A stretch of DNA of 64,000 bases from Pedobacter psychrodurus (GCF_004331735.1 NZ_SJSO01000004.1:138847-202846); one strand, 5' to 3'. Positions 1 through 8,352 are shown, counted from the stretch's first letter. Made by a program: numbers and translations. Notes: generated by a model from the letters alone, not told the origin.

Positions 1-93
1 CGCAAAAGTACAAACTCCAGTTAAATCTGCAAACTATGAATGCGTTTTTTTTATATAAACTTGATAATTACTTAACACAGAGAGAGAAAAAAA

Positions 94-1086
94 TTATTTT
101 TTCTGTATGTTTTCTTCAATTGGCTCCGATTTTTTGAACAAATTAAAGGTAGGGCGGATAATCTTTACACTTCTTTTGCTTACATCAACGCTGGCATTTA
201 GTTCAAAACCGATTAATAAAATCAAAGAATTGAGGTAAAGCCAGATCATCACTACGATTAATGTTCCGATAGAGCCATACACTTTGTTGTATGAACCGAA
301 GTGATTGATGTAAAAAGAAAAGCCCCAAATGGTAAGGAAAGCTAAAATGGTAGCCAGCCAGGAACCTGCACTAAAGAAACGCCACTTTTTTGAATGTGCC
401 GGCCCATATCTATACAGAATAGAAACTGTAATAAAATATAAAATGCCCAATAAGGCCCAACGAATAATCTTGATAGCGAAAAGCGTAATCCCATCTTTAT
501 AATGTAATTCTTTCTGTAAATAATCGAGTAGAATTTGTCCTGTAGCCATGGCCGCAATACACACGATAACAGAGAAAGCGATAATAACAGTTAATACAAT
601 AGCTACCATTCTTCGTTTAAACCATGTTCTGGTTTCTACGATCAGCGATGACCGGTTAAACGCCCCCATTAAATTGTGAACGCCATTTGTGGCAAAAAAT
701 AACGACAATACAAAACCCAAAGAGAGCAAGCTACCATTTTGAATGTTTACAATTTCGGTAAGTGTCGTTTCAAAAGCCAGATAGGCATTAGTAGGCAATA
801 CCAAGGCAATTAAAGACATTAATTGATCTTGAAAGCCAATTTTTTTAGGTATGTAAGGGATTAAGGTAAATAAGAATATAATAGCGGGGAAGATAGCCAG
901 CATGAAATTATAGGCCAAAGACGATGCTTTGTTAACTAAGGTAGCTTTGCTAATCTCCCGAAAGAAAAATGTGGCTACCGTATATAGTGGTAATGGACTA
1001 AAACCAGGCAAAACACATTCCTTGGTCCATTCTATAAACTTAGAATATAGCTTAAAATGTAATAATTGTCTGTGTAGCCATTTCAT
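94..1086 (-). CDS. YihY/BrkB-family inner-membrane protein
   Basis: 330 aa integral membrane protein of the YihY (virulence factor BrkB, UPF0761) family. Family features visible are an N-terminal segment with the motif NKASSLAYNFMLAIFPAIIF (about residues 52-71), several further hydrophobic helices to about residue 295, and the C-terminal signature YGSIGTLIVVMIWLYLNS. The charged tail (KKSEPIEENIQKK) is presumably cytosolic. The biochemical role of the family is not settled; despite old annotations it is not RNase BN. The gene is last in a run of minus-strand genes (PASTA, mltG, thioesterase, yihY) with gaps of 0-20 bases, so it is probably in one transcript with envelope genes. Confidence 0.85.
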   Translation of the reverse strand: MKWLHRQLLHFKLYSKFIEWTKECVLPGFSPLPLYTVATFFFREISKATLVNKASSLAYNFMLAIFPAIIFLFTLIPYIPKKIGFQDQLMSLIALVLPTNAYLAFETTLTEIVNIQNGSLLSLGFVLSLFFATNGVHNLMGAFNRSSLIVETRTWFKRRMVAIVLTVIIAFSVIVCIAAMATGQILLDYLQKELHYKDGITLFAIKIIRWALLGILYFITVSILYRYGPAHSKKWRFFSAGSWLATILAFLTIWGFSFYINHFGSYNKVYGSIGTLIVVMIWLYLNSLILLIGFELNASVDVSKRSVKIIRPTFNLFKKSEPIEENIQKK

Positions 1087-1094
1087 TATACCTG

Positions 1095-1502
1095 TTAATT
1101 AAAAAACACCGATAGTTTTTCCATAAAATTTTCGGGCGGATTTGTAGGTTTATTTTTCTTCATATCCACAAACACCAGTGTAGTTGCCCCAATGTTGATC
1201 AATTCTTCTTTTTCGTTATACAATTCGTACTCGAAAAAGATCCTGATGCCTGGTAAGGTTTTGACGATTGTTTTTACTGTAATTTCCTGGTCATAAAGGG
1301 CTGGTTTAATGTATTTGCACTTTAATTCCAAAACAGGCATCATAATCCCATCAGCTTCCATCGAGCTATAGCTCATACCCAAACTGCGCAACATTTCTAC
1401 CCGGCCTACTTCATAATACTGTGCATAATTGCCGTAATACATATAACCCATCTGATCGGTTTCGCCATATCGAACCCTGATTTTTGTACTGTGGCTATAC
1501 AT
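1095..1502 (-). CDS. Acyl-CoA thioesterase, YbgC/4-hydroxybenzoyl-CoA thioesterase type
   Basis: 135 aa single hotdog-fold protein. The N-terminus carries the family pattern RVRYGETDQMGYMYYGNYAQ, in which the Asp of ETDQMG and the nearby Tyr/Asn are the usual active-site region of YbgC-type thioesterases. Expected reaction is hydrolysis of an acyl-CoA thioester in the cytosol; the substrate cannot be read from sequence. The start ATG overlaps the mltG stop by one base (TAATG), which indicates translational coupling. Length is normal for the family. Confidence 0.85.
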   Translation of the reverse strand: MYSHSTKIRVRYGETDQMGYMYYGNYAQYYEVGRVEMLRSLGMSYSSMEADGIMMPVLELKCKYIKPALYDQEITVKTIVKTLPGIRIFFEYELYNEKEELINIGATTLVFVDMKKNKPTNPPENFMEKLSVFFN

Positions 1503-2557
1503 TATTTAAATATATTTCTTTTGTTTAAAGCTTCGCGGTATTTCTTTGCATTGATTTCGTGCTGTGCTTTATTTTCTGCAAAGTTATGATAGCCAGAAAA
1601 ATCTTCTTTAGCACACATGTAAATATAATTGTTCTTGTCGCGGTTTAGTACCGCATCAATTGCATTAATACTTGGCATCATAATCGGCCCAGGAGGTAAA
1701 CCTGCGTATTTATAGGTGTTGTAAAGCGATTGCACCTGTAGTAATTTTCCAGTTACCCTTTTCACTGTAAAATCGTTGTTTGCAAAAATTACAGTTGGAT
1801 CTGCCTGAAGCAATATTCCTTTATTTAAACGGTTTAAATACAAACCTGCTATAATTGGCATTTCTTTGTCGTAAAGTGCCTCTGCATCCACAATAGAAGC
1901 TAAGGTATATACTTGTACCGGGCTCAGGTTTAAACTTGCTGCTTTTTGTTTGCGATCGGCTGTCCAGAATTTATTGTATTCCTTGTGCATGCGCTCGAAG
2001 AAATCAACTGGCGAAATATTCCAGTACATTTCGTAAGTATTCGGGATAAACATGGCATAAACATTATCCTGGTTAAAACCATACTTGCTAATCAATGCCG
2101 AAGAATCTAAAACATTGATAAAGCTTAACGAATCGGCCTCCAGATTGCTGGCAAGGTAGGCTGCAAAATTTTCCTTTTTACGGATATTATGGAATTTCAA
2201 TTTAACGGGATCTTGATTTCCGGCTTTAATTAAGTTAATTAAACTGCGGTTGGTCATTCCTTTTTTTAAACGGTAACGGCCTGGTTTAACACTCGTAGCT
2301 AAATTCATTTTTCCGGCAGCTGCAGTAAAAGAAGAGATACTTTTTACCAGATCTTTCTTTTTAATCACGTCAATCAGATCATCGTAACTGCTTCCTGTTT
2401 TGATATATAAATATTTTTGATTTTCGGTAACGTTAGGGGCAAAGTAAAGCCTGTACATATTTAACGCAAAGTAACCAGCAATTAAAATAACAGCAAGTGC
2501 AATAACTATTGCCACCTTTTTGCCTGTACTCATGTTCTTTTTTTCTACTTCAGTCAT
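1502..2557 (-). CDS. mltG: Endolytic murein transglycosylase MltG (YceG-like)
   Basis: 351 aa. One N-terminal transmembrane helix (about residues 14-33) anchors a periplasmic LysM-like region and a YceG catalytic domain. The catalytic motif reads ASIVDAEALYDKEMP, and Glu226 aligns with the essential Glu of E. coli MltG by my recollection of that sequence. Other family signatures are LQADPTVIFA, AGLPPGPIMMPS and the C-terminal HNFAENKAQH. MltG cuts nascent glycan strands and so sets their length. It sits 18 bases behind the PASTA gene and is coupled to the following thioesterase, and the D-Ala-D-Ala ligase is divergent, giving a peptidoglycan block. Confidence 0.93.
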   Translation of the reverse strand: MTEVEKKNMSTGKKVAIVIALAVILIAGYFALNMYRLYFAPNVTENQKYLYIKTGSSYDDLIDVIKKKDLVKSISSFTAAAGKMNLATSVKPGRYRLKKGMTNRSLINLIKAGNQDPVKLKFHNIRKKENFAAYLASNLEADSLSFINVLDSSALISKYGFNQDNVYAMFIPNTYEMYWNISPVDFFERMHKEYNKFWTADRKQKAASLNLSPVQVYTLASIVDAEALYDKEMPIIAGLYLNRLNKGILLQADPTVIFANNDFTVKRVTGKLLQVQSLYNTYKYAGLPPGPIMMPSINAIDAVLNRDKNNYIYMCAKEDFSGYHNFAENKAQHEINAKKYREALNKRNIFK

Positions 2558-2575
2558 CTGTAATATGATACGTGT

Positions 2576-3346
2576 TTATTGTTGTTTGTTAGATAGGGTA
2601 ATGTTAATCTTGGTACCTATAGCCACTTTGGTTAACGAATCAACCAGCATAGGGTCTTGTTTAATAATAATAGCAGCCACACTATCGGTAATAGGGCCAT
2701 CGTAGATAATGGTGCCTAAAGTCAAGTTCGAGCCCCTCAGGCTAAATTTAGCTTCATCCATGGTTAATCCCATTAATTGTGGAATATCTACTTCTTCGTT
2801 TCCGCGACCATCGCCCAATACCAGGTTAATCCTCGAACCAACAGGCACAACCTGACCGGCAGCTATCGGCTGACCGCCAAAAGAGGCTTCTAAAACCACA
2901 TCACGACTTACATCTGGCTTATAGGTCGTATCTCCAAGTTTTAATCTCGAACTCTCTATAATGGCCTGCGCTTCCCGTAAGGTTTTAAACGCTATATCAG
3001 GGAATTTTGTATTTGGTGTTTTACCTGCATTAATGGTTAAATAAATGGTACGGTTATCTTTAACAAAAGTGTTGGGATCAGGATCCTGATCAATCACAAT
3101 TCCGGCAGGTTGATCCATAATAAAAACAGAATCTACTTCATATTTTAATCCGGCATCTTCGAGTTTTTTAACTGCCTGCTCAAAAGATAAGCCTTTTACC
3201 ATAGGTACATTTAGGCCTTGTCCGTGTTTGGTGTAGTATCTTAAACTAAAAAAAGCGACCAGTAAAAGCACAACAACGGTTATTATTGCAGCTAAAATGT
3301 TGTTTCTAAACGATTTGGTTTTTAAATAATCTATAAATTTAGACAT
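2576..3346 (-). CDS. Membrane-anchored triple-PASTA protein
   Basis: 256 aa: one transmembrane helix at about residues 17-36, then three PASTA repeats in the periplasm (about 43-108, 113-181 and 187-254). Each has the typical start (NVPMVKGLSFEQAVKKLEDA, FPDIAFKTLREAQAIIES, DIPQLMGLTMDEAKFSL) and ends in a 'VxxGxxINLxL' strand. PASTA domains are known to bind peptidoglycan or beta-lactams in kinases and PBPs. Here there is no kinase or transpeptidase domain, so this is a stand-alone PASTA protein. Its position directly upstream of mltG and divergent from ddl supports a cell-wall role; the exact function is unknown. Confidence 0.9.
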   Translation of the reverse strand: MSKFIDYLKTKSFRNNILAAIITVVVLLLVAFFSLRYYTKHGQGLNVPMVKGLSFEQAVKKLEDAGLKYEVDSVFIMDQPAGIVIDQDPDPNTFVKDNRTIYLTINAGKTPNTKFPDIAFKTLREAQAIIESSRLKLGDTTYKPDVSRDVVLEASFGGQPIAAGQVVPVGSRINLVLGDGRGNEEVDIPQLMGLTMDEAKFSLRGSNLTLGTIIYDGPITDSVAAIIIKQDPMLVDSLTKVAIGTKINITLSNKQQ

Positions 3347-3471
3347 GAATCTTAATTTGGGTTATGCGTGCAAGCTCAAATGTAACTATTTTAATTATTG
3401 AATCTATTCACCATTCAATCCTTCGCTAATTCCTTCATTCAATATTTCTCTTGTTCAATATTACTAAAGCA

Positions 3472-3479
3472 CAAAGATA
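3472..3479 (-). promoter_or_regulatory. Putative -7 box for the PASTA-mltG operon
   Basis: Reads TATCTTTG on the minus strand, an exact match to the Bacteroidota -7 consensus TAnnTTTG. It lies 126 bases upstream of the PASTA start. No convincing TTG -33 element is seen at the usual 17-23 base spacing, so the call is moderate. Confidence 0.35.
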
Positions 3480-3483
3480 TTTA

Positions 3484-3491
3484 TATTTTTG
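3484..3491 (+). promoter_or_regulatory. Putative -7 box for ddl
   Basis: TATTTTTG matches TAnnTTTG and lies 45 bases upstream of the ddl ATG. It sits almost back to back with the minus-strand box at 3472-3479, so the divergent cell-wall promoters would nearly overlap. The inferred transcription start near 3496 also argues against using the in-frame upstream ATG at 3489. Confidence 0.4.
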
Positions 3492-3536
3492 AGGATATAT
3501 TTATATTCAATTTCTATTTATAAAAGGATTTTTAAC

Positions 3537-4523
3537 ATGAAGAAAACTATTGCATTGTTAACAGGCGGTACCACAGGCGAATGGGTTGTTTCGGTAAAAA
3601 GCGCGGCCACTATTGCCCAAAATATCGATCCGGATTTATACGATGTGTATAAGATTATGCTAAACGAAAAGGGTTGGTTTTATGAGCCTGCCGATTCTGT
3701 TAAAATTGAAATTGATAAAAATGATTTTTCCTTAACCCTTGAACGTAGAAAAATTAAGTTCGATGGCGTTTTTATTGCCATACATGGTTCTCCTGGTGAG
3801 GATGGGAAATTGCAGGGCTATTTTGATATGTTAGGTATTCCATACACCGCCTGCGATGCATTGACTTCATCAATTACCATGAATAAAGGTTATACCAAAG
3901 CCGTTGTAGAAGGTATTGATAACTTGTACACCGCAAAATCTGTTCAGATATTTAAAGGTGGAGACTATAGTTTAAATCAAATTAAACAAGATCTAAGATT
4001 GCCCTATTTTGTTAAACCAAACAGTGGAGGCAGCAGCATTGGCATGAGTAAGGTAAAACATGCCGATGATCTGGAAAGTGCTTTAGAGAAAGCTTTTAAA
4101 GAGGATGATCAGATTTTAATTGAAGAGTTTGTGAGCGGCAGGGAGTTTTCGATCGGTATTTTTGGAGCTGAAGGGAAAATTATTGTTTTGCCAACTACTG
4201 AGGTTATTCCGGCAAATGAGTTTTTTGATTTCGAAGCTAAGTATACTCCAGGCGCAACGGAAGAAATTACCCCAGGCAGAATGAATGAAGAAGAGGTGAG
4301 TCGTGTGCAACAGGTGGTAAAGGATGTATATAAGAAACTAAACTGCAGGGGAGTGGTACGTGTCGATTATTTTCTGGAAGAAGGAACTGGTAAGTTCTAT
4401 TTTATTGAAATCAATACCATTCCTGGTCAAACGGCAACCAGTTTCATTCCACAACAGGTAGCTGCAATGGGTATCACACTGAAAGAGTTTTATACCCGTT
4501 TAATGAAGGAAACATTGGGGTAG
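3537..4523 (+). CDS. ddl: D-alanine--D-alanine ligase
   Basis: 328 aa from the chosen start. The ATP-grasp ligase joins two D-Ala molecules in the cytosol for the peptidoglycan stem peptide. Signatures: N-terminal IALLTGGTTGEWVVSVKSA, IHGSPGEDGKLQGYFDMLGI, the ATP-grasp loop KPNSGGSSIGMSKV, and the C-terminal metal/ATP motif FYFIEINTIPGQTATS. I start at the ATG at 3537 (MKKTIALLTGG) because family members begin just before the first beta strand; an in-frame ATG at 3489 would add 16 residues with no family match and would lie upstream of the inferred transcription start. Confidence 0.95.
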   Translation: MKKTIALLTGGTTGEWVVSVKSAATIAQNIDPDLYDVYKIMLNEKGWFYEPADSVKIEIDKNDFSLTLERRKIKFDGVFIAIHGSPGEDGKLQGYFDMLGIPYTACDALTSSITMNKGYTKAVVEGIDNLYTAKSVQIFKGGDYSLNQIKQDLRLPYFVKPNSGGSSIGMSKVKHADDLESALEKAFKEDDQILIEEFVSGREFSIGIFGAEGKIIVLPTTEVIPANEFFDFEAKYTPGATEEITPGRMNEEEVSRVQQVVKDVYKKLNCRGVVRVDYFLEEGTGKFYFIEINTIPGQTATSFIPQQVAAMGITLKEFYTRLMKETLG

Positions 4524-4697
4524 TCCTTGTGAATTTTGTCATTGTGAGAACTTGATAGTAAAAACACAAAGAATTAGGGATGACATCCTGCGAAACAAAT
4601 CTGTGTGGTATTAGTTGGATATTGGAATGATAGTCTGAAGATTTTCACATGCACCTAACGTTTGGACACATCTTTTGCAATTCCCTTTAGCACGGAC

Positions 4698-4791
4698 CGT
4701 CATTGCCAGCTTGACTGGCAATCTTAATGCAATAGAAAGGTTAATTAGTCGTGTGTGGAGCTTTAAGATTCCCGTTTTCACGGGAATGACG
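4698..4791. repeat. REP-like palindromic intergenic repeat, copy 1
   Basis: Starts CGTCATTGCCAG and ends CGGGAATGACG, with internal paired hairpins (TTGCCAGcttgaCTGGCAA on the left, TTCCCGttttcaCGGGAA on the right). It belongs to the same family as the copies near 7.3, 25.3, 27.3, 30.4 and 35.4 kb. The 330-base gap 4524-4853 between ddl and the Crp/Fnr gene holds nothing else I can recognise. Confidence 0.8.
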
Positions 4792-4853
4792 CAAGATCTC
4801 ACAAGATTTTTTATCAATCACTTAGATATACACATTCGGGAAAAGCCTAAATT

Positions 4854-5438
4854 ATGATGAACTTCCAAAAACTGATTGATAAGGGCTTAAAAGTTAAAAA
4901 CTACCCGAAAGACTCTGTTATTTATGAGCCCGGTATGCAACCGCGCTATGTATATTTCATCAAATCAGGCGAGGTAAGGATGGTTACGGTTAGCGATGAA
5001 GGAAAGGAGTTTATTCAAGGAGTTTTTAAAACGGGGCAATACTTTGGTGAACCTGCATTATTAATCGATCGGCCTTATTTAGCTTTTACCATTACCAATA
5101 AAGATTCACAGATTATTGCTGTAAATAAAGAAGATTTCTTTAACCTGATCAAGAATGAGCCCTATTTTAGTATGGATCTGATTCGTACTTTAAGTCACCG
5201 CCTTTTTTATAAATCGATGATGCTGGAAGAATTGGCGAGCGAAAAGGCTGATCATCGGTTGTTAACGATTATCAATTACCTTCTTAACGATATCGCTGTA
5301 GGTGAAAATTTAAAGGTAACGCGACAAGAATTAGCCGATATGACTGGTTTAAGGGTAGAGACGGTTATCCGTAGCACTAAAATTCTAGCTGAAAAAGGCC
5401 TGATCAAAATCATTAAAGGGAAAATAGTAAAAGTTTAG
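4854..5438 (+). CDS. Crp/Fnr-family transcriptional regulator
   Basis: 194 aa. An N-terminal cyclic-nucleotide-binding-like beta roll (about 20-110, with GEVRMVTVSDEGKEFIQG and FGEPALLIDRP) is joined to a C-terminal winged helix (about 150-190). The recognition helix region reads TRQELADMTGLRVETVIRSTKILAEKGLI. I see no cluster of N-terminal Cys residues like that of oxygen-sensing FNR, so the signal is unknown. ATG codons at 4854 and 4857 are both possible starts. Downstream, an FNR-like palindrome (5489-5500) precedes the DUF983 gene, a plausible target. Confidence 0.88.
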   Translation: MMNFQKLIDKGLKVKNYPKDSVIYEPGMQPRYVYFIKSGEVRMVTVSDEGKEFIQGVFKTGQYFGEPALLIDRPYLAFTITNKDSQIIAVNKEDFFNLIKNEPYFSMDLIRTLSHRLFYKSMMLEELASEKADHRLLTIINYLLNDIAVGENLKVTRQELADMTGLRVETVIRSTKILAEKGLIKIIKGKIVKV

Positions 5439-5488
5439 CGTTTTATTGGGAATACATGAAATGAACCAATACCCTAATCCTTCAAACA

Positions 5489-5500
5489 TGATGTAGATCA
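5489..5500. promoter_or_regulatory. FNR/CRP-like operator
   Basis: TGATGTAGATCA is a perfect TGAT-N4-ATCA palindrome, the core of the FNR half-site consensus. It is flanked by A on the left and T on the right rather than the T/A of TTGAT-N4-ATCAA. Its centre is about 40 bases upstream of the start point inferred from the -7 box at 5524-5531, the usual position for class II activation. The Crp/Fnr-family gene lies directly upstream. Confidence 0.45.
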
Positions 5501-5523
5501 TAAATTAGTTTTCAATTTAGACT

Positions 5524-5531
5524 TACCTTTG
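5524..5531 (+). promoter_or_regulatory. -7 box of the DUF983 gene
   Basis: TACCTTTG matches TAnnTTTG exactly and lies 20 bases upstream of the ATG at 5552, giving an inferred leader of about 15 bases. No clear TTG -33 element is seen, as might be expected of an activator-dependent promoter. Confidence 0.5.
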
Positions 5532-5551
5532 TGTTATTAAATTAGAAGATT

Positions 5552-5944
5552 ATGGCTGAGTTATCTAAATTCCAGGCTTTTGTACAATGTAAATGTCCGC
5601 GCTGCCGTAAAGGTGATATTTTTACCGGGAGTGCTTATTCTTTCAGACTGCAAAAAACAAATGTTAACTGTCCGCATTGCAACTTAAAATTTGAGCGTGA
5701 ACCAGGATTTTTCTATGTAGCGATGTTTGTAAGTTATGCCATGAATGTTGCCGAAATCATTACTATTGGAGTAGCATCGTATGTTTTAGGTCTACCTTTA
5801 ATTTATGAAAATCTGTGGTACTATGTAAGTTTAATCTTAACCGGTGTTTTATTGTTATCACCAATTAATTACCGCTATTCGAGAGTTGTTTTGCTTCATT
5901 ACCTTACACCAGGCTTGCATTATGTTCCTGGAAGTGGGGATTAG
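5552..5944 (+). CDS. DUF983 membrane protein with zinc ribbon
   Basis: 130 aa. The N-terminus has two CxxC pairs (CKCPRCRKGDIF and NCPHCNLKFE) forming a zinc ribbon; the rest carries the DUF983 motif REPGFFYVAMFVSYAMN and two hydrophobic helices (about 60-80 and 86-106). DUF983 proteins have no firmly established function. It stands alone, preceded by a -7 box and an FNR-like palindrome, which suggests control by the neighbouring Crp/Fnr protein. Confidence 0.85.
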   Translation: MAELSKFQAFVQCKCPRCRKGDIFTGSAYSFRLQKTNVNCPHCNLKFEREPGFFYVAMFVSYAMNVAEIITIGVASYVLGLPLIYENLWYYVSLILTGVLLLSPINYRYSRVVLLHYLTPGLHYVPGSGD

Positions 5945-6005
5945 CAAATTATAGATAAAAAAGGCTGTATTATAAAACTAATTTCTCTTCAGGTTTTGTC
6001 ATGTT

Positions 6006-6059
6006 GAGCTTGTCGAAACACTCTACCAAGGCTATTTAATCTAGTCCTTCGACAGGCTC
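6006..6059. repeat. Inverted-repeat element (GAGCTTGTCGAA type)
   Basis: Arms GAGCTTGTCGAA (6006-6017) and TTCGACAGGCTC (6048-6059) are complementary at 11 of 12 positions. It looks like a common intergenic palindrome rather than a terminator, since no T-run follows. With the next repeat it fills the 330-base gap 5945-6274. Confidence 0.6.
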
Positions 6060-6072
6060 CAATAGAAAGGCT

Positions 6073-6166
6073 CGTCATTGCGAGGAGGAACGACGAAGCA
6101 ATCTTTCATGCCAGTGATCCTTCCATAAAGATTGCTTCGTCGGCCGAAAAAGCCTTCTCGCAACGA
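6073..6166. repeat. REP-like palindromic repeat, CGTCATTGCGAGG subfamily, copy 1
   Basis: Begins CGTCATTGCGAGG and ends TTCTCGCAACGA. Internal arms CGACGAAGCAATCTTT and AAAGATTGCTTCGTCG are exactly complementary and pair across the element. A second copy is at 39998-40092. Confidence 0.8.
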
Positions 6167-6274
6167 TACCCAAGATTATTATTCTCTTAAAATCATGTCA
6201 TTTATATTGATTATTATACAATAATTAAACCTCAGGATTACAGTCTATATTTATTATACAGCTTCTTTTTTTAG

Positions 6275-6799
6275 CTATTTCTTCATTGGATGTTGAACAT
6301 ATTCTGATAATCTGACAACCTTTCCATTTTTCAATTGAATATCATTAAATAAAGCCACTGTATCGGTTTTACCTTCTTTTGTTGTAGAAACCTGGCTGTA
6401 CCATAGGCTTACCCATTCTTCACTTTTATCTTTATTCACCACAGATTCCATATCATGCATTTCGATTTTAAAGCCTTTCATTTTATCAAATTCGCCCTGT
6501 ATTTCTTCCAGGAACTGAGGTTTTGTACCTTTAAATTTGTAACCATCCACATCTAAGGCCACACTGTCAGCAAGCACCTTGCTCATACTGGCCGTATCTA
6601 AATTTTCGAATGTTTTAATAAGTGTCATTGCGGTTATTGCATTTTTGGTATCGGGGTTCATTTCCCAATTTTGCACCTGCTTAATGGTATATGGATACTT
6701 GGTGCTATCTGCTGTTGCAGTATCAGTAGTTTTAGCTTCTTTATTTTCGCATGCTGCAAAAAGTAAGGTAGCCATGATCAGGCATGATAATTTCTTCAT
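6275..6799 (-). CDS. Lipoprotein with an NTF2/SnoaL-like domain
   Basis: 174 aa. The N-terminus (KKLSCLIMATLLFAACENKE) is a lipoprotein signal with the lipobox Cys at residue 17. The rest resembles the nuclear-transport-factor-2/SnoaL fold: a helix region ITAMTLIKTFENLDTASMSKVLADSV followed by strands ending in LFNDIQLKNGKVVRLSEYVQ. Such domains are often small-molecule binding or enzymatic, but nothing here fixes a substrate. Single gene, no operon partner. Confidence 0.75.
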   Translation of the reverse strand: MKKLSCLIMATLLFAACENKEAKTTDTATADSTKYPYTIKQVQNWEMNPDTKNAITAMTLIKTFENLDTASMSKVLADSVALDVDGYKFKGTKPQFLEEIQGEFDKMKGFKIEMHDMESVVNKDKSEEWVSLWYSQVSTTKEGKTDTVALFNDIQLKNGKVVRLSEYVQHPMKK

Positions 6800-7039
6800 A
6801 ACAATTAGTTTATTGGTTGATTAAATATAACTAATTACTTGAATATTAATTGAATGTATACAGTTTTTGTTCGTGGGTTTACATACCTGAAATAGGGACG
6901 ACTAAATAAAATAGATAACAAAAGTAAACCGAGTTCAAAGTATTGGATGCTAAAAATGATTTTAACAATTTATAGCATAATGAGAATAAAAATATAATAC
7001 ACGTATCTTATGATTAGGTTTTTTTATTAGAAAATGAGT

Positions 7040-7110
7040 GTTTAGTAATGCTTCGGGAACAGCAGTCCCGTTATTCGCTATAGCTCCGATAAAAAGATCG
7101 GAGGCTGGCG
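7040..7110. repeat. Degenerate palindromic repeat
   Basis: Contains the hairpin CTCCGAT-aaaaag-ATCGGAG (7084-7103) next to TCGGGAACAGCAGTCCCG. It resembles the accessory repeat upstream of mutS, which has the analogous hairpin ATCCCGAT-ttttc-ATCGGGAT. A reading frame across it (minus strand, 6962-7153) looks like translated repeat and I do not call a gene. The stretch 6800-7320 holds nothing else I can support. Confidence 0.5.
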
Positions 7111-7320
7111 CTTTTACCGGGTTTATATAACAGAGGACTGTATAAAGAGGCATGAATCTTTTCCTAGCAAGCTAACTGTAATTATTTTTAGCATATCGTC
7201 CTCGTTTGTGGAGGTGAATTGCGATTTTACGCCTTTAAACTCTTTTCGCATTACAAATGCAGATCTCGCAAGTCCTGGTTACAAACGAAGACTATTTTAA
7301 AGTTGATTTTGAAAATCCGG

Positions 7321-7413
7321 CGTCATTCCCGCGCAGGCGGGAATCTTAAAGCTTGTTATATTAAGATTATCTGCGATGAGCACTTCGTGGTTCCCAATCA
7401 AGTTAGGAATGAC
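7321..7413. repeat. REP-like palindromic repeat, copy 2, next to the IS
   Basis: Opens CGTCATTCCCGCGCAGGCGG and closes AGTTAGGAATGAC. It is oriented opposite to most other copies, since its left arm is the GCGCAGGC type. Its right edge is 11 bases from the left inverted repeat of the IS982-family element. Confidence 0.75.
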
Positions 7414-7418
7414 AATTG

Positions 7419-7424
7419 TAATTA
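7419..7424. repeat. Left target-site duplication of the IS982 element
   Basis: TAATTA immediately outside the left terminal inverted repeat; the identical hexamer follows the right end at 8353-8358. Confidence 0.7.
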
Positions 7425-8352
7425 ACTCAAGTTGCGGGTTATAAAGATTAAAAAATAAGCATCAAAAAAGAGAACTTTGGTTTACGACAACTAAAAAACT
7501 CAGTTTGATGCTTACAAAGGATAAAATTATAGGAATATTTTGTTTTATTGATGATTTGTTGAAAACAAGCCACCATTATGAAGATAGCCGCAGGCAGGTT
7601 AGCGATAGCGAAGTAATTACTACGGCAGTTGTTTCCTCTTTGTACTTCGGTGGTCATCAGGATAAAGCGAGACAGTTTATGAAGATGACAGGAATGATAC
7701 CATTTATGTTGGACAAAAGCCGTTTTAACCGAAGGTTACATGCTGTTAGCGAATTGATTTACAGCTTGTTCATGCAGATTGGTTATTGTTTCAGGCATAT
7801 CAGTTGCGAAATGAGCTATATATTGGATTCGTTTCCTGTTGCTGTATGTGATAATATTCGTATAGCAAATTGCAAAATATTGAAAGGGAAACAATGGCAC
7901 GGGAAACAGACAAGCATGCGAAGGTACTTTTATGGCGTAAAAGTGCCGCTATTGGTTACTAAAGACGGTATTCCTGTGGGATTTGGGTTTGTTCCAGGGA
8001 GTGAACATGATGCTCAGGCATTGAAAAAGTTACCCATGGAACTGCCTGCTGAAAGCGAAGTGTTTGCTGATTCAGCTTATACCAATTATGAGATTGAGGA
8101 TCAATTAATGGAAACTGATCAGATTGCTTTAAAAGTTCACCGAAAGTCAAATGCAAAAAGAAAAGATAGCGTAAGCGCTGCCTTTATAAAGGAATATATG
8201 CGTAAAAGGGTGGAAACAACAATTAGTGAGATCAAAGGACTATTCCTTAGAAAGATCCATGCGGTCACTTTCAAAGGATGGCTCCTGAAAATTACACTGT
8301 TCATCTTTGCTTTTACACTCAATAAAATAATATTATAACTAACAACTTGAGT
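7425..8352 (+). mobile_element. IS982-family insertion sequence, complete
   Basis: 928 bp. Terminal inverted repeats start ACTCAAGTTG (7425-7434) and end CAACTTGAGT (8343-8352). Similarity continues inward (GTTATAA is shared after a three-base mismatch block). It is flanked by the 6-bp direct repeat TAATTA. It carries one intact transposase gene, so it may be active. It sits between a REP-like repeat and the stop codon of cutC. Confidence 0.88.
7505..8338 (+). CDS. IS982-family transposase (DDE)
   Basis: 277 aa, full length for the family and without internal stops. Recognisable features: DSEVITTAVVSSLYFGGH near the N-terminus, LDSFPVAVCDN (first catalytic Asp region), KDGIPVGFGFVPGSEHDAQA, FADSAYTNYEIEDQL (second Asp region), and the C-terminal RKRVETTISEIKGLF containing the catalytic Glu. 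It would cut and join the ACTCAAGTTG ends. Start is the ATG at 7505, 80 bases inside the left end. Confidence 0.92.
   Translation: MMLTKDKIIGIFCFIDDLLKTSHHYEDSRRQVSDSEVITTAVVSSLYFGGHQDKARQFMKMTGMIPFMLDKSRFNRRLHAVSELIYSLFMQIGYCFRHISCEMSYILDSFPVAVCDNIRIANCKILKGKQWHGKQTSMRRYFYGVKVPLLVTKDGIPVGFGFVPGSEHDAQALKKLPMELPAESEVFADSAYTNYEIEDQLMETDQIALKVHRKSNAKRKDSVSAAFIKEYMRKRVETTISEIKGLFLRKIHAVTFKGWLLKITLFIFAFTLNKIIL

Noticed and set aside
4611..4857. Opposing short frames in front of the Crp/Fnr gene
   Set aside because: Both cross the REP-like repeat at 4698-4791 and show no family resemblance.
6962..7153. 63-codon minus-strand frame
   Set aside because: Its residues come from a palindromic repeat (hairpin CTCCGAT/ATCGGAG) and no promoter or family supports it.
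7219..7425. 68-codon plus-strand frame
   Set aside because: Runs through a REP-like repeat into the IS end; translated repeat residues only.
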